Of a DNA stretch of 64,000 bases, positions 37,480 through 46,948 are shown piece after piece. The notes under the pieces were generated by a model that saw only the letters and a list, made by a program, of their open reading frames with translations, did no database searches and was not told the origin of the DNA. This DNA comes from Nitrococcus mobilis Nb-231 (lineage in GTDB: Bacteria; Pseudomonadota; Gammaproteobacteria; Nitrococcales; Nitrococcaceae): NCBI RefSeq assembly GCF_000153205.1, contig NZ_CH672427.1, positions 158,173 through 222,172 on the forward strand, written 5' to 3'. Positions within the stretch are counted from its first letter, which is position 1; each line of letters starts with the position of its first letter. The translations under genes were made by a program, and so were the position numbers.

Positions 37480-37895
37480 CAATGCACTGTTTTTTTCACG
37501 AACGGGAATACATCCGTGAAGCCGAGAATGTCCGTTACCAGCAGCACGAGGAAGACGACGAGCCCGATCCCAACAAGAAAAGTAAGGGTACTTCCGCCTG
37601 CTGGCATATTATCGATGTGTTTTGCCAATGCTCTGGCCTGCGCGTCGGACAAGGCGGCCACGCGATTACGCGCTGCTTGCGGATCGACGCCCAGCGCGAC
37701 GAGTTGCGCGTGCACCTCGTCGCGTTCCAGCATGGCCGCGATCCGTGCCCGCTCAGCGTCGGCAGCCGCGCCGGCGGCCAATGCTTGGGTACTGATCATC
37801 TTGGCCTGTGTGGCTGGAACGGGTATCACCGTAAGCACGAAAACAACCGCGATGAGACCAGGAAGCCAGCGGTGTCGATGTTGGAGCTCCAGCAT
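37479..37895 (-). CDS. PA2779-family small membrane protein
   Basis: A 138-residue protein with an N-terminal signal/anchor (about 10-30, ending near PATQAKM), a helical middle rich in Ala and Arg (DAERARIAAMLERDEV..LVALGVDPQAARNRVAALSD), and a C-terminal transmembrane helix (about 103-124) followed by a short tail. This is the PA2779 family, normally encoded immediately upstream of the PA2778-type peptidase, as here, with overlapping stop and start codons. A strong AGGAGG site precedes the ATG. I infer that the pair acts together, perhaps as peptidase and substrate or anchor; this is untested. Confidence 0.78.
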   Translation of the reverse strand: MLELQHRHRWLPGLIAVVFVLTVIPVPATQAKMISTQALAAGAAADAERARIAAMLERDEVHAQLVALGVDPQAARNRVAALSDAQARALAKHIDNMPAGGSTLTFLVGIGLVVFLVLLVTDILGFTDVFPFVKKTVH

Positions 37896-38021
37896 CGTTT
37901 CCTCCTTGACGTTCGGCCCCGGGTTAGGAGTATCCCTGTGCGCGCGTATTGATGATGATTGACGGTGGCCGCATGCCGCGCCGTCCTGCGTGCAGCAGCA
38001 CCCGCCGCGCGCTGGCGTTGA

Positions 38022-38855
38022 TCAGCTATGGCGCTCCCCAGCGGCGAGTTGCTTGTCGCGCTCGATGAGGGCGTAGGCCGAGTGATTGTGAATCGACTCG
38101 AAGTTTTCCGAGGCGACGCTATAGGCGAGGATACGATCGTCGGCCTCCAGGCGCCCCGCCACCTCGCGTACGATGTCTTCGACAAATTTGGGGTTGTTAT
38201 AGGCCCGTTCGGTGACGTATTTCTCGTCAGGGCGCTTGAGCAGTCCATAAAGCTCGCACGAGGCGCTCTCCTCGGCGATCTGGATCAGTTCCTCGAGCCA
38301 GATGAAGCCGCCGGTGCGCGCGCGAATGGTCACGCGGGAGCGCTGGTTGTGCGCGCCCTGTTCGGAGATGGACTTCGAGCAAGGGCATAGGCTGGTGACC
38401 GGCACCAGGACCTCTAATGTCAGCTCGGTGTGATCGCCCTGGGTTTCCCCGATGAAAGCCACTTCGTAGTCCAGCAGGCTTTCCACGCCGGAGACCGGCG
38501 CGCGTTTACAGATGAAGAAAGGGAAGCGCATTTCGATATGACCCGATGCCGCTTTCAGGCGCTGCGCCACCTCGCGGAGCATCGCTTTAAACGAGGCAAT
38601 GGTGATCTCTCGGTTATGGCCTTCCAGGATCTCCACGAACCGTGACATGTGCGTGCCTTTGAAGTGATGCGGCAAGTCCACGTACATGTTGAACGTCGCA
38701 ACGGTATGTTGCTCCTCGCCATTGCGCGCCCGCACCCGGACTGGGTGACGAATGTCCTTGATACCCACTTTGTTGATCGGAATACGCCGGGTATCCTGTC
38801 GTCCCTGAACATCTTCAATGGGCAGAGCTAGCGCACCTTTTGTTGCCTCGGCCAT
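38022..38855 (-). CDS. folE2: GTP cyclohydrolase IB (FolE2)
   Basis: FolE2 converts GTP to 7,8-dihydroneopterin triphosphate, the entry step for folate and queuosine, and unlike FolE is not strictly zinc dependent. The 277 residues include [13 protein letters not shown], a [18 protein letters not shown] segment, [10 protein letters not shown], and the metal-site [19 protein letters not shown] (C157/C159, His169). Length fits the family. Its start lies 3 bases after queD, so the two consecutive pathway enzymes are co-expressed. In several bacteria folE2 is induced by zinc limitation; I did not find a convincing Zur box. Confidence 0.95.
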   Translation of the reverse strand: MAEATKGALALPIEDVQGRQDTRRIPINKVGIKDIRHPVRVRARNGEEQHTVATFNMYVDLPHHFKGTHMSRFVEILEGHNREITIASFKAMLREVAQRLKAASGHIEMRFPFFICKRAPVSGVESLLDYEVAFIGETQGDHTELTLEVLVPVTSLCPCSKSISEQGAHNQRSRVTIRARTGGFIWLEELIQIAEESASCELYGLLKRPDEKYVTERAYNNPKFVEDIVREVAGRLEADDRILAYSVASENFESIHNHSAYALIERDKQLAAGERHS

Positions 38856-38858
38856 ACT

Positions 38859-39242
38859 TCAGTCTTCCTCTGTATATCGAACGCGAGCGTGCGCGGTTTC
38901 CCAGACGGTCACGGCGCTGAGCCGAGCGTGGTGTCCGCTAAGCCACGTGCGAAGCGCTCGGTAGATGGCGCCGGCCACATGCTCCGCCGTGGGGTTGATG
39001 CCGGCGAATTCAGGTAAGTCGTTGAGATGGCGATGATCCATTGTTTCAACGATCTGCCGCGTGGCCGCTTTGAGCTCGGCGAAGTCGATTGCCATCCCGA
39101 GCCGGTCCAGCTCACGGGCTTCGACTTCTACTTCCACCGACCAGTTGTGGCCATGCAGGCGGCTGCATTTACCAGGATGCCCCTCCAGAATGTGGGAGGC
39201 CGAGAAGTCGGTGACTATGCTCAGGATGTAGCGCCCGCTCAT
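38859..39242 (-). CDS. queD: 6-carboxy-5,6,7,8-tetrahydropterin synthase QueD
   Basis: QueD turns dihydroneopterin triphosphate into 6-carboxytetrahydropterin, the second step to queuosine in tRNA. The 127 residues have the zinc histidines H17 (FSASHIL), H30 and H32 (CSRLHGHNW), and the catalytic Cys26 in that motif. The Asp/His pair is in MDHRHLNDL. GINPTAEHVA is also typical. It leads the folE2 gene by 3 bases. The two products act in series on GTP. Confidence 0.95.
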   Translation of the reverse strand: MSGRYILSIVTDFSASHILEGHPGKCSRLHGHNWSVEVEVEARELDRLGMAIDFAELKAATRQIVETMDHRHLNDLPEFAGINPTAEHVAGAIYRALRTWLSGHHARLSAVTVWETAHARVRYTEED

Positions 39243-39299
39243 GGGTGAATCCCGGTTTACGCGATGGCATATTAGGGTAACGCGGCGGGATCGGCAACG

Positions 39300-40196
39300 T
39301 CAGTGATCACGCGCTACGATGTATTCAGCGACGCTTCGCAGGCAGTCGGCCTCAGGGCCGAAGTCCTCTAGACTGGCCACGGCGTCTTGGCAGAGCTGAC
39401 GCGCGAAATCGCGCGCCTCGTCGAGTCCGAGCAGCGCTGGGTAGGTCGGCTTATTGAGCCGAGCATCGGCGCCCTGACTTTTCCCCAGCCGCGCCTCGTC
39501 GCCGATCACATCCAGTACGTCATCCTGGACTTGGAAGGCGAGACCGACGCATTTTGCATAATGGTCCAGACGTTCCGTGCAGGTTGTGTTAGCGGTAGTG
39601 TCCGCCAAAGCGCCGAGCATGACGCTGGCGCGAATAAGCGCGCCCGTCTTATGGATGTGCATGTCCTCCAGTTCCGCTACGGTAACCTGACGACCCACGG
39701 CTTCATAGTCCAGGCTCTGGCCGCCGGCCATACCGCGAGACCCCGCGGCCAGGCTGAGGACCTCGATCATGCGTAGACGTCCCTGGACCGGCCCAGCTTC
39801 CCCATCGCGGCAATGGCTCAACACCCGGAAGGCAAGGCTCTGCAGCGCATCGCCGACGAGAATAGCTGTAACCTCATCGTAGGCACGGTGGCATGTCGGG
39901 CGGCCCCGGCGCAGGTCATCGTCGTCCATGGCCGGCAGGTCGTCGTGCACGAGAGAGTAGCAGTGGATGAGTTCCACCGCACAAGCCGGAGCATCCAAAA
40001 CCTGCCGCGGTAGTCGCAGGGCATCGCCGGTTGCATAAACCAACAGCGGGCGCATCCGCTTGCCGCCACCGAGCACCGCATAACGCATGGCCTCGTGCAG
40101 CCGTGCGGGGTGCGTTTGTGCCGGCGGCAGCCAGCGCTCTAAGGCGGCTTCCACGCGGGCCTGGTACTCAGGCAAGTAACGCTCAAGAACCGTCAT
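39300..40196 (-). CDS. ispA: Farnesyl diphosphate synthase (geranyltranstransferase)
   Basis: IspA condenses IPP with DMAPP and GPP to farnesyl diphosphate. The 298 residues (E. coli 299) carry [12 protein letters not shown], the first aspartate-rich motif [14 protein letters not shown] with the two-residue insertion typical of type II FPP synthase, [11 protein letters not shown] (KT motif as HKTGAL), and the second aspartate motif [10 protein letters not shown]. The start overlaps the xseB stop by 14 bases, the conserved xseB-ispA arrangement. dxs, which normally follows, is absent; queD is next in the same direction. Confidence 0.95.
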   Translation of the reverse strand: MTVLERYLPEYQARVEAALERWLPPAQTHPARLHEAMRYAVLGGGKRMRPLLVYATGDALRLPRQVLDAPACAVELIHCYSLVHDDLPAMDDDDLRRGRPTCHRAYDEVTAILVGDALQSLAFRVLSHCRDGEAGPVQGRLRMIEVLSLAAGSRGMAGGQSLDYEAVGRQVTVAELEDMHIHKTGALIRASVMLGALADTTANTTCTERLDHYAKCVGLAFQVQDDVLDVIGDEARLGKSQGADARLNKPTYPALLGLDEARDFARQLCQDAVASLEDFGPEADCLRSVAEYIVARDH

Positions 40197-40434
40197 GGTT
40201 GATCGCCTCGAACGGCATGGTTACGGCGCTTTCATCCTGACCCAGGAGAATTTCGATCTTCTGTTCAGCTTCGCGCAGCACCTTCTGGCAAGCGCGTGTC
40301 AGTTCGATTCCCCGCTCGAAGGACTTTAGGGAGTCCTCGAGCGAGAGTTCTCCCGATTCCATGCGGCCGACCAGTTCTTCGAGTTCCTGCAGGGCGTGTT
40401 CGAAGTCGAACTCGGTATCACTTGGCTGGATCAT
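40183..40434 (-). CDS. xseB: Exodeoxyribonuclease VII small subunit
   Basis: XseB is the small subunit of exonuclease VII, which degrades single-stranded DNA together with XseA. The ATG at 40434 gives 83 residues (E. coli 80) with the family motif [20 protein letters not shown], followed by [19 protein letters not shown]. The longer frame upstream overlaps the divergent parE promoter and is not used. It overlaps ispA by 14 bases. xseA is not in the window. Confidence 0.94.
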   Translation of the reverse strand: MIQPSDTEFDFEHALQELEELVGRMESGELSLEDSLKSFERGIELTRACQKVLREAEQKIEILLGQDESAVTMPFEAINHDGS

Positions 40435-40599
40435 GTTGCCTCGTTTGGCGCGGCGAGCGAACGCGCTTAGTGTAACTTGTGACGGCCGGCAACGCACTCG
40501 CAGTCGTTTGGGGCGCACGATACACTGCCAGCCTCGGTTCGAGCAGCGCCGGCAGCAACGACTATCGCAGAAATCGGGAGGGACGGAGTCCGTCGCAAG

Positions 40600-42492
40600 A
40601 TGACGAAACACTATAACGCCGCTTCGATTGAGGTTTTGACCGGGTTGGATCCGGTGCGTCGCCGCCCGGGTATGTACACGGATACCACCCGCCCGAATCA
40701 TTTGGCCCGGGAGGTGATCGACAATGGCGTCGATGAGGCTTTGGCCGGTTTCGCCGACCGAATCGAGGTCGTACTGCATTATGATGGATCACTTTCCGTC
40801 AGCGACAATGGCCGTGGTATGCCGGTGGACCTCCACCCGGAAGAGGGGTTGCCGGGGGTAGAGCTCATTCTTAGTCGGCTTCATGCCGGCGGCAAGTTCT
40901 CCCAACACAGCTATCAATTCTCCGGTGGTCTGCACGGTGTCGGTGTCTCCGTGGTGAACGCGCTTTCGCGCCGGCTGGAGGTGACGATTCGGCGTGACGG
41001 CCAGCAATGGCGGATGCACTTTGTCGAGGGTGAGAAATGTTCCGAGCTCGAGCTGATCGGCGCACTCAATAAGGTCGAAACCGGTACGACCTTGCGGTTT
41101 TGGCCCGACGCCCGGTATTTCGACTCCCCGCGTTTCTCCGTGCCGCGCTTGCAGTATGCTTTGCGAGCCAAGGCCGTGCTCTGTCCCGGGTTGCGCGTTC
41201 GCTTCTATGACGAGGCGGCGCAGGAAGAGTTTGTTTGGTATTACGAAGATGGCCTGGCGGATTATCTCTGCGATACGCTTGGGCCGGTCGAGCGACTGCC
41301 AGAACCGCCCTTTCTCGGCCAGATGAGCGCCGCTCAGGAAACTGCGGAGTGGGCACTCGTCTGGCTGCCCGATGCTGGGGAGGCGGTGCAAGAGAGCTAT
41401 GTGAACCTGATTCCCACCCCGCAAGGTGGCACGCATGTCAATGGCCTGCGCGCCGGGTTGACCGAAGCGATTCGCGAGTTCTGCGAATTTCGCAATCTGC
41501 TGCCGCGGGGTGTGCGGATTGCGCCGGATGATGTTTGGGAGCGGTTGAGTTTCATACTCTCGGTCAAACTCGAAAATCCCCAATTTACCGGGCAGACCAA
41601 AGAGCGCTTGTCCTCGCGCGAGTGTGCCGCCTTCGTCTCTGGTGTCGTCAAAGACACCTTCAGTCTGTGGTTGAATCAACACATCGCACCGGCGCAGCAG
41701 ATCGTCGCGTTGATCATTCAGAATGCCCAGCGGCGGTTGCGCACGAGTAAGAAGGTGGCGCGCAAGCGGGTGACGAGCGGGCCGGCACTGCCCGGTAAGC
41801 TCGCCGATTGTACCAGCCAGGATCTGCGCCAGACCGAGCTGTTTCTGGTGGAGGGGGATTCGGCAGGCGGTTCGGCAAAGCAGGCTCGCTCGCGGGAGTA
41901 TCAGGCGGTTATGCCCTTGCGGGGCAAGATCTTGAATACCTGGGAAGTGGATCCCGCCGAGGTGATGGGCTCGCAGGAAGTGCACGATATTGCCGTCGCC
42001 TTGGGTGTGGAGCCCGGTTCAGCGGATCTCTCCCGGTTACGTTATGGCAAGATTTGCATCCTGGCTGATGCCGACCCGGACGGCGCGCATATCGCTACGC
42101 TGCTCTGCGCTTTGTTCCTGCGCCATTTCCCGGCGCTGGTTCGCCAAGGTCATGTCTATGTCGCTATGCCACCGCTTTATCGCATCGATGTTGGCAAACA
42201 GACCTACTATGCCCTCGACGGCGAGGAACGGCGGGGTGTTCTCGATCGCGTCGCCGCCGAGAACAATAAGGCAAAGCCCCAAATCACGCGTTTTAAAGGG
42301 CTCGGCGAGATGAATCCGAAGCAGTTGCGGGAGACCACCATGGCGGCGGAAACCCGACGTTTGGTGCGGCTTACGGTGGACTCCGAGGACGCTGCCGAGC
42401 AGCTGCTGGGTATGCTGCTTGGCCGACGAGCGGCGGCGCAGCGCCGCGCCTGGTTGGAAGCGAAAGGTGATCGAGCCGAGGTGCTGCTTTGA
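40600..42492 (+). CDS. parE: DNA topoisomerase IV subunit B
   Basis: ParE is the ATPase subunit of topoisomerase IV, which decatenates replicated chromosomes. The 630 residues (E. coli 630) have GHKL ATPase motifs [24 protein letters not shown] and [15 protein letters not shown]. The Toprim domain has [16 protein letters not shown] and [13 protein letters not shown], and the C-terminal [11 protein letters not shown] is present. The ParE-type length without a gyrase insertion, and the parC neighbour 45 bases downstream, distinguish it from GyrB. Confidence 0.97.
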   Translation: MTKHYNAASIEVLTGLDPVRRRPGMYTDTTRPNHLAREVIDNGVDEALAGFADRIEVVLHYDGSLSVSDNGRGMPVDLHPEEGLPGVELILSRLHAGGKFSQHSYQFSGGLHGVGVSVVNALSRRLEVTIRRDGQQWRMHFVEGEKCSELELIGALNKVETGTTLRFWPDARYFDSPRFSVPRLQYALRAKAVLCPGLRVRFYDEAAQEEFVWYYEDGLADYLCDTLGPVERLPEPPFLGQMSAAQETAEWALVWLPDAGEAVQESYVNLIPTPQGGTHVNGLRAGLTEAIREFCEFRNLLPRGVRIAPDDVWERLSFILSVKLENPQFTGQTKERLSSRECAAFVSGVVKDTFSLWLNQHIAPAQQIVALIIQNAQRRLRTSKKVARKRVTSGPALPGKLADCTSQDLRQTELFLVEGDSAGGSAKQARSREYQAVMPLRGKILNTWEVDPAEVMGSQEVHDIAVALGVEPGSADLSRLRYGKICILADADPDGAHIATLLCALFLRHFPALVRQGHVYVAMPPLYRIDVGKQTYYALDGEERRGVLDRVAAENNKAKPQITRFKGLGEMNPKQLRETTMAAETRRLVRLTVDSEDAAEQLLGMLLGRRAAAQRRAWLEAKGDRAEVLL

Positions 42493-42537
42493 GGCACCGG
42501 CTGATGGCTAGGCGCCGTACAAGGGGGTGGAAGCGAA

Positions 42538-44781
42538 TTGCCTGTACATGATGCCGATTATGAAACTCAGCCGTTGCGCGAGTTCACCGAGAAAGCGTAT
42601 CTGGACTACTCCATGTACGTTATTCTGGACCGGGCGTTACCCCATCTCGGTGATGGTTTGAAGCCGGTCCAGCGACGCATCATCTACGCCATGTCCGAGC
42701 TCGGGATTTCCGCCGCTGCCAAGTATAAAAAATCAGCCCGCACGGTTGGCGATGTGCTCGGCAAATACCATCCGCATGGCGATTCCGCCTGCTATGAGGC
42801 CATGGTGCTCATGGCGCAGCCGTTCTCCTATCGTTATCCGTTGGTGGACGGGCAGGGCAACTGGGGTTCGGCCGACGAGCCCAAGTCGTTTGCGGCCATG
42901 CGGTATACCGAAGCCCGGCTTACGCGCTACGCGCAGCTTCTGTTGACCGAGTTGGGCGAGGGCACAGTGGAGTGGATGCCGAATTTCGACGGAACCTTGG
43001 AGGAACCTCGGATCCTACCAGCCCGGCTTCCCAATCTGCTACTCAACGGCAGTACCGGTATCGCGGTGGGTATGGCCACCGATATCCCACCGCATAACTT
43101 GCGTGAGGTGGTCGCCGCCTGTATTCACCTGCTAGATCAGCCCGATGCCAGCGTGGCCGATCTTTGTGAAGCCATTTTGGGCCCGGATTTCCCGACCCGA
43201 GCGGAGATCATCACTCCGGCCGAGGACATTCGCCGTTTCTACGAAATCGGTTACGGTGGTCTACGCCAGCGTGCCTGTTGGGAGCGCGACGGGCTCGATA
43301 TCGTGATCACCGCGCTGCCCTACCAAGTCTCTGGTAGTAAGGTCCTGGAGCAGATCGCCGCGCAGATGCAAAGCAAAAAGCTGCCTATGGTGGAGGATTT
43401 GCGCGACGAGTCCGACCATGACAGCCCGACACGATTGATCATCACTCCGCGCAGCGCCCGAGTGGACGCCGAGCCGCTGATGCAGCATTTGTTTGCCACC
43501 ACGGACTTGGAGAAGACCTATCGGGTGAATCTGAACGTCATCGGCTTGGATGCCCGGCCGCGGGTGCGTAATCTACGAGAAATCCTAACGGAGTGGTTGC
43601 GCTTTCGCACCGAGACAGTATGTCGGCGCCTGCAGTGGCGCTTGGATAAGGTCGAGGCGCGGTTGCATCTTCTCGACGGTTATTTGATCGCGTTTCTCAA
43701 TATCGACGAGGTGATCGCGATCATCCGGGCCGAGGATAAGCCCAAGCTCGTGTTAATGGAACGCTTTGGGCTGACCGAGCGCCAGGCCGAGGCTATCCTG
43801 GAACTGCGCCTGCGTCATCTGGCGAAGCTCGAGGAGATCAAAATTCATGCTGAGCAGGATGAATTGCTGCGCGAGCGGGACCGCCTTCGCTCCATCCTGA
43901 ACTCGGAGGCACGGCTTAAGGCTCTGATTAAGTCGGAGTTGCAAGAAGATGCCCAGAAATACGGCGACCCGCGCTGTTCGCCATTGGTGCAGCGTGGCTC
44001 GGCGCGTGCGCTGAGCGATACGGAGCTCGTGCCCAGCGAGCCAGTGACTTTGGTGCTCTCGCAGAGAGGCTGGATTCGGGCGGCCAAAGGCCACGATGTG
44101 GATGCGCAGCGTCTGAGCTACAAGGCGGGCGATGGTTATCGTGATGCGGCCATCGGCCGCACCAATCAACAGGCGGTTTTTCTCGATTCGCAAGGCCGAG
44201 CCTATTCTCTGCCGGCTCATACGCTTCCCTCGGCGCGGGGGCAGGGAGAGCCGCTGACAGGGCGCTTGTCGCTACCGGGGGGAGGCGAGTTCAGCTACGT
44301 GTTGCTCGGTGATCCGGACTCGCTTTGGCTGCTAGCAAGTGATCACGGCTACGGGTTTATCACTCGCCTGGGTAACCTCTACAGCAAAAACCGGGCGGGG
44401 AAGGCTGTATTGAGCGTCGCTGGCGGGGCGCAGCCACTCAAGCCGGCCCGGATATATGCGCTGGCACAGGACCGCCTCGTTGCGGCTACTACGGCCGGTC
44501 GGCTGTTAGTCTTTCCGCTGCAGGAACTACCGGAGCTTGGCAAGGGTAAAGGTAACAAGCTTATCCAGATACCATCGCCGCGGCTGAAGACGCGCGAGGA
44601 GGTGGTTGCCGGCGTGTTGGCCGTGCCCCCTGGGCGTGCGGTTATCCTCCAGGCGGGTAAGCGTACGCTCACGCTGCGCCCGAGTGATCTAGAGCGTTAT
44701 CTTGGGCAACGCGGTCGCCGCGGAGACGCCCTGCCACGGGGATTTCAGCGGGTTCAGCAGTTTTGGGTGGATGGTGACTAA
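42538..44781 (+). CDS. parC: DNA topoisomerase IV subunit A
   Basis: ParC is the breakage-reunion subunit of topoisomerase IV. Translation starts at a TTG (GTGGAAG upstream); no in-frame ATG precedes the conserved [22 protein letters not shown]. The catalytic tyrosine is Y123 in MRYTEARL. In the quinolone-resistance region [13 protein letters not shown] the residues Ser83 and Glu87 correspond to the wild-type Ser80 and Glu84 of E. coli. The C-terminal beta-pinwheel (about 495-747) is present. Length 747 (E. coli 752). It follows parE by 45 bases. Confidence 0.97.
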   Translation: MPVHDADYETQPLREFTEKAYLDYSMYVILDRALPHLGDGLKPVQRRIIYAMSELGISAAAKYKKSARTVGDVLGKYHPHGDSACYEAMVLMAQPFSYRYPLVDGQGNWGSADEPKSFAAMRYTEARLTRYAQLLLTELGEGTVEWMPNFDGTLEEPRILPARLPNLLLNGSTGIAVGMATDIPPHNLREVVAACIHLLDQPDASVADLCEAILGPDFPTRAEIITPAEDIRRFYEIGYGGLRQRACWERDGLDIVITALPYQVSGSKVLEQIAAQMQSKKLPMVEDLRDESDHDSPTRLIITPRSARVDAEPLMQHLFATTDLEKTYRVNLNVIGLDARPRVRNLREILTEWLRFRTETVCRRLQWRLDKVEARLHLLDGYLIAFLNIDEVIAIIRAEDKPKLVLMERFGLTERQAEAILELRLRHLAKLEEIKIHAEQDELLRERDRLRSILNSEARLKALIKSELQEDAQKYGDPRCSPLVQRGSARALSDTELVPSEPVTLVLSQRGWIRAAKGHDVDAQRLSYKAGDGYRDAAIGRTNQQAVFLDSQGRAYSLPAHTLPSARGQGEPLTGRLSLPGGGEFSYVLLGDPDSLWLLASDHGYGFITRLGNLYSKNRAGKAVLSVAGGAQPLKPARIYALAQDRLVAATTAGRLLVFPLQELPELGKGKGNKLIQIPSPRLKTREEVVAGVLAVPPGRAVILQAGKRTLTLRPSDLERYLGQRGRRGDALPRGFQRVQQFWVDGD

Positions 44782-44835
44782 GACCTGTAGCACCCGCTTC
44801 CGAGCGCTGCTTTCAACTGTATGGGGCAAGGCGGA

Positions 44836-46917
44836 TTAGATCACCATGCCGCTGAAATCGTAGTTCATCTCCAGAACGGGCTCTTGCAGAAAATGCCCTT
44901 GGACCAAGTCCACCTTATATTGCCAGAGCGTAGCGAGCGCAGTGGCCTCCTCGAGGAAGCCGGCGATGACTTGCTTACCCATAGTGTGGGCGGTATCAAC
45001 AATTTGCCGGAGCTTGCGTTGGGTTTCCACACTATCCGTGAGATCGACGCATAGACTGCGGTCGAGCTTCAGGTAGTCGGCCGGGATGTGTTTGAGTAGC
45101 TGAAAGGAGTTGAACTCGCGGCCGAATTGATCCAAAGCAAAGCTGCAACCGAGCTCTTTGACTCCTTGACGGAAGGCCTTTGCCTGCTTGAGCTGGGTCA
45201 TCGCGACTGGCTCGCTGAGCTCGAATACGAGGTTCGTGCCCTTCACGTCCAGGCGCTCCAGCTGGGAGGTGAGAAACGGCAAGAATTCTGGGTCGCCGAG
45301 GGTGCCGCCGGTGATCTTGATGAACACATGGGGCTCATGCCCAGCCGCGCGGCGCTGGGCGATTGCCGCGAGTACGGTTTGAGTCAGCCAACGATCGATG
45401 GCCGGAGTTAGGCCGCATTGGTCCGCAAACGGCATGAAATCGCGTGGCGCCAAGAACTGGCCGTTATCGGCGCTCAACCGCAGGCGCGTTTCGTAGCGCT
45501 CGGTCTGATCTCCGGACAGTGAGACCATCGGTTGATAAACGAGATAGAAAGCTTCATCGGCGAGCGCGTGCTCGAGCCGGCTCTTCCAGTCACTGCCGCT
45601 CTCGTTTCCGCTCTGCCCAGCGGTGGCATGGAGGTGGATACGGTTGCCTCCTTCACGGCGCGCCGCCTCGCTTGCCTCGGCGGCCAAATTGATGGCCTGG
45701 GATGCGTTGGCCCCACCTTCGCTTAGCATGGCAATGCCAATGCTGCAAGATTTTGTTATTGTTCGATTGTCGGCTTCCGAGACATGTTCCTCGATGCTTT
45801 GGCGTAGCGCTTCGGCCAGTCCGATTGCCTCGTGGACGGTACGGTTCGGTAGCAAAATGGTAAATACGGCGTTTGCATAGTGCGCGGCTATATCGTTTTC
45901 GCCGGTCTGCCCTTCGATGAGCCTGGCAATGTCGCTGAGAACGAGCTCCACCGACGTGATCCCTAAGCTCGCATGGGCGGCCTCTAGGTTATCGATCTGG
46001 AGGTAGAGCAACCCCAGGCTCGCTCCCTCGCCTGCGGGGGGCTGTTCGGCGAGGCTTCGATCGAGCTGTTCGAGGAAATATTTGCGATTGAACAAGCCGG
46101 TTAGCATGTCGCGGCGGCTGAGGTTGGCCAGCTCCTGCTCAAGCCCTGTGGCCTTGCCGCGCATGAGGATCTGGGTACAGGGCTCACCGTCGATGCTGGC
46201 GCCGGAGAAGTGCATGACTACCGCTTGGGTTTCCCCTTTTGGCCCACGGATGCTTATCTCCAGGTGGTCCTCATTGTGTTTCCCCTGGCTGTAGCGCCGT
46301 AAGAAATCCTTGAAGTGGGCCTGATCATCGACGGCGATCAGATCGAGGATGGGCATGCCTTCAATGGCCTCCCCACGATCCATGCCGAATCGCTCCAGGT
46401 AGGCCGCATTGGCGTAGATATGCATTCCTTCGTGGACATAGGCGATGGCATCACGGGAGTTGTCCAGCAGAGCATGGCAGCGCCGCTCTGTCTCGCGTAG
46501 AGCTGTTTCGAACTGGTATAGGCGACGGCGCTCGCGGAGGTTGCGGACCTCCCGCTCGACCACTAAGCGGAAGTGTTCGGCATCGCTTTTATCGACCAGA
46601 TCCAAGGCACCCATACGCATCACCTGAAGGCGTAGTTCCGGGTCAGAGTGCTCGTTGAGGACAAGCAACGGGGTATTCCCGTCGGATTGCGATGCGATCT
46701 GGGCTGCGCTCTCTAGCGGCAGTTGTTCCAACTGGGGCGCACAAATAAACAGGTCATGGCAGCATTCGGATAGCACCGTCTGCAGCGCCTCTTCATCCTC
46801 CACCGAGATGGCGCGCACGGCGAAACCGGCATTGCGCAGAACATTGATCAGGTGTTCGGCGTCATTGCGTGACTCTTCGGCGATTACCAGTCGCAGCAGG
46901 TTCTTTTCGGTTGCCAT
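44836..46917 (-). CDS. fimX: FimX-like c-di-GMP receptor (degenerate REC-PAS-GGDEF-EAL)
   Basis: The 693 residues match P. aeruginosa FimX (691) in length and domain order: receiver-like (1-125), PAS (about 145-255), GGDEF-like (265-430) and EAL-like (445-690). All catalytic centres look lost. The receiver phospho-acceptor is Ala60. GGDEF is ANAVF (348-352). EAL is ETR (476-478) and the second metal motif DDFG is DQFG (596-599). FimX itself keeps only c-di-GMP binding in its EAL domain and controls type IV pilus assembly and twitching at the pole. Binding-type residues QP (462-463), ELSE and KLD (617-619) remain. It follows the PilZ-like gene by 31 bases. Confidence 0.85.
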   Translation of the reverse strand: MATEKNLLRLVIAEESRNDAEHLINVLRNAGFAVRAISVEDEEALQTVLSECCHDLFICAPQLEQLPLESAAQIASQSDGNTPLLVLNEHSDPELRLQVMRMGALDLVDKSDAEHFRLVVEREVRNLRERRRLYQFETALRETERRCHALLDNSRDAIAYVHEGMHIYANAAYLERFGMDRGEAIEGMPILDLIAVDDQAHFKDFLRRYSQGKHNEDHLEISIRGPKGETQAVVMHFSGASIDGEPCTQILMRGKATGLEQELANLSRRDMLTGLFNRKYFLEQLDRSLAEQPPAGEGASLGLLYLQIDNLEAAHASLGITSVELVLSDIARLIEGQTGENDIAAHYANAVFTILLPNRTVHEAIGLAEALRQSIEEHVSEADNRTITKSCSIGIAMLSEGGANASQAINLAAEASEAARREGGNRIHLHATAGQSGNESGSDWKSRLEHALADEAFYLVYQPMVSLSGDQTERYETRLRLSADNGQFLAPRDFMPFADQCGLTPAIDRWLTQTVLAAIAQRRAAGHEPHVFIKITGGTLGDPEFLPFLTSQLERLDVKGTNLVFELSEPVAMTQLKQAKAFRQGVKELGCSFALDQFGREFNSFQLLKHIPADYLKLDRSLCVDLTDSVETQRKLRQIVDTAHTMGKQVIAGFLEEATALATLWQYKVDLVQGHFLQEPVLEMNYDFSGMVI

Positions 46918-46948
46918 CCCTTACCCTGGAATCTCTAGCCGTACGGTG

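Noticed and set aside
40789..41985. 398-codon open frame on the minus strand
   Set aside because: Antisense to parE; composition is typical of a reverse-frame shadow.
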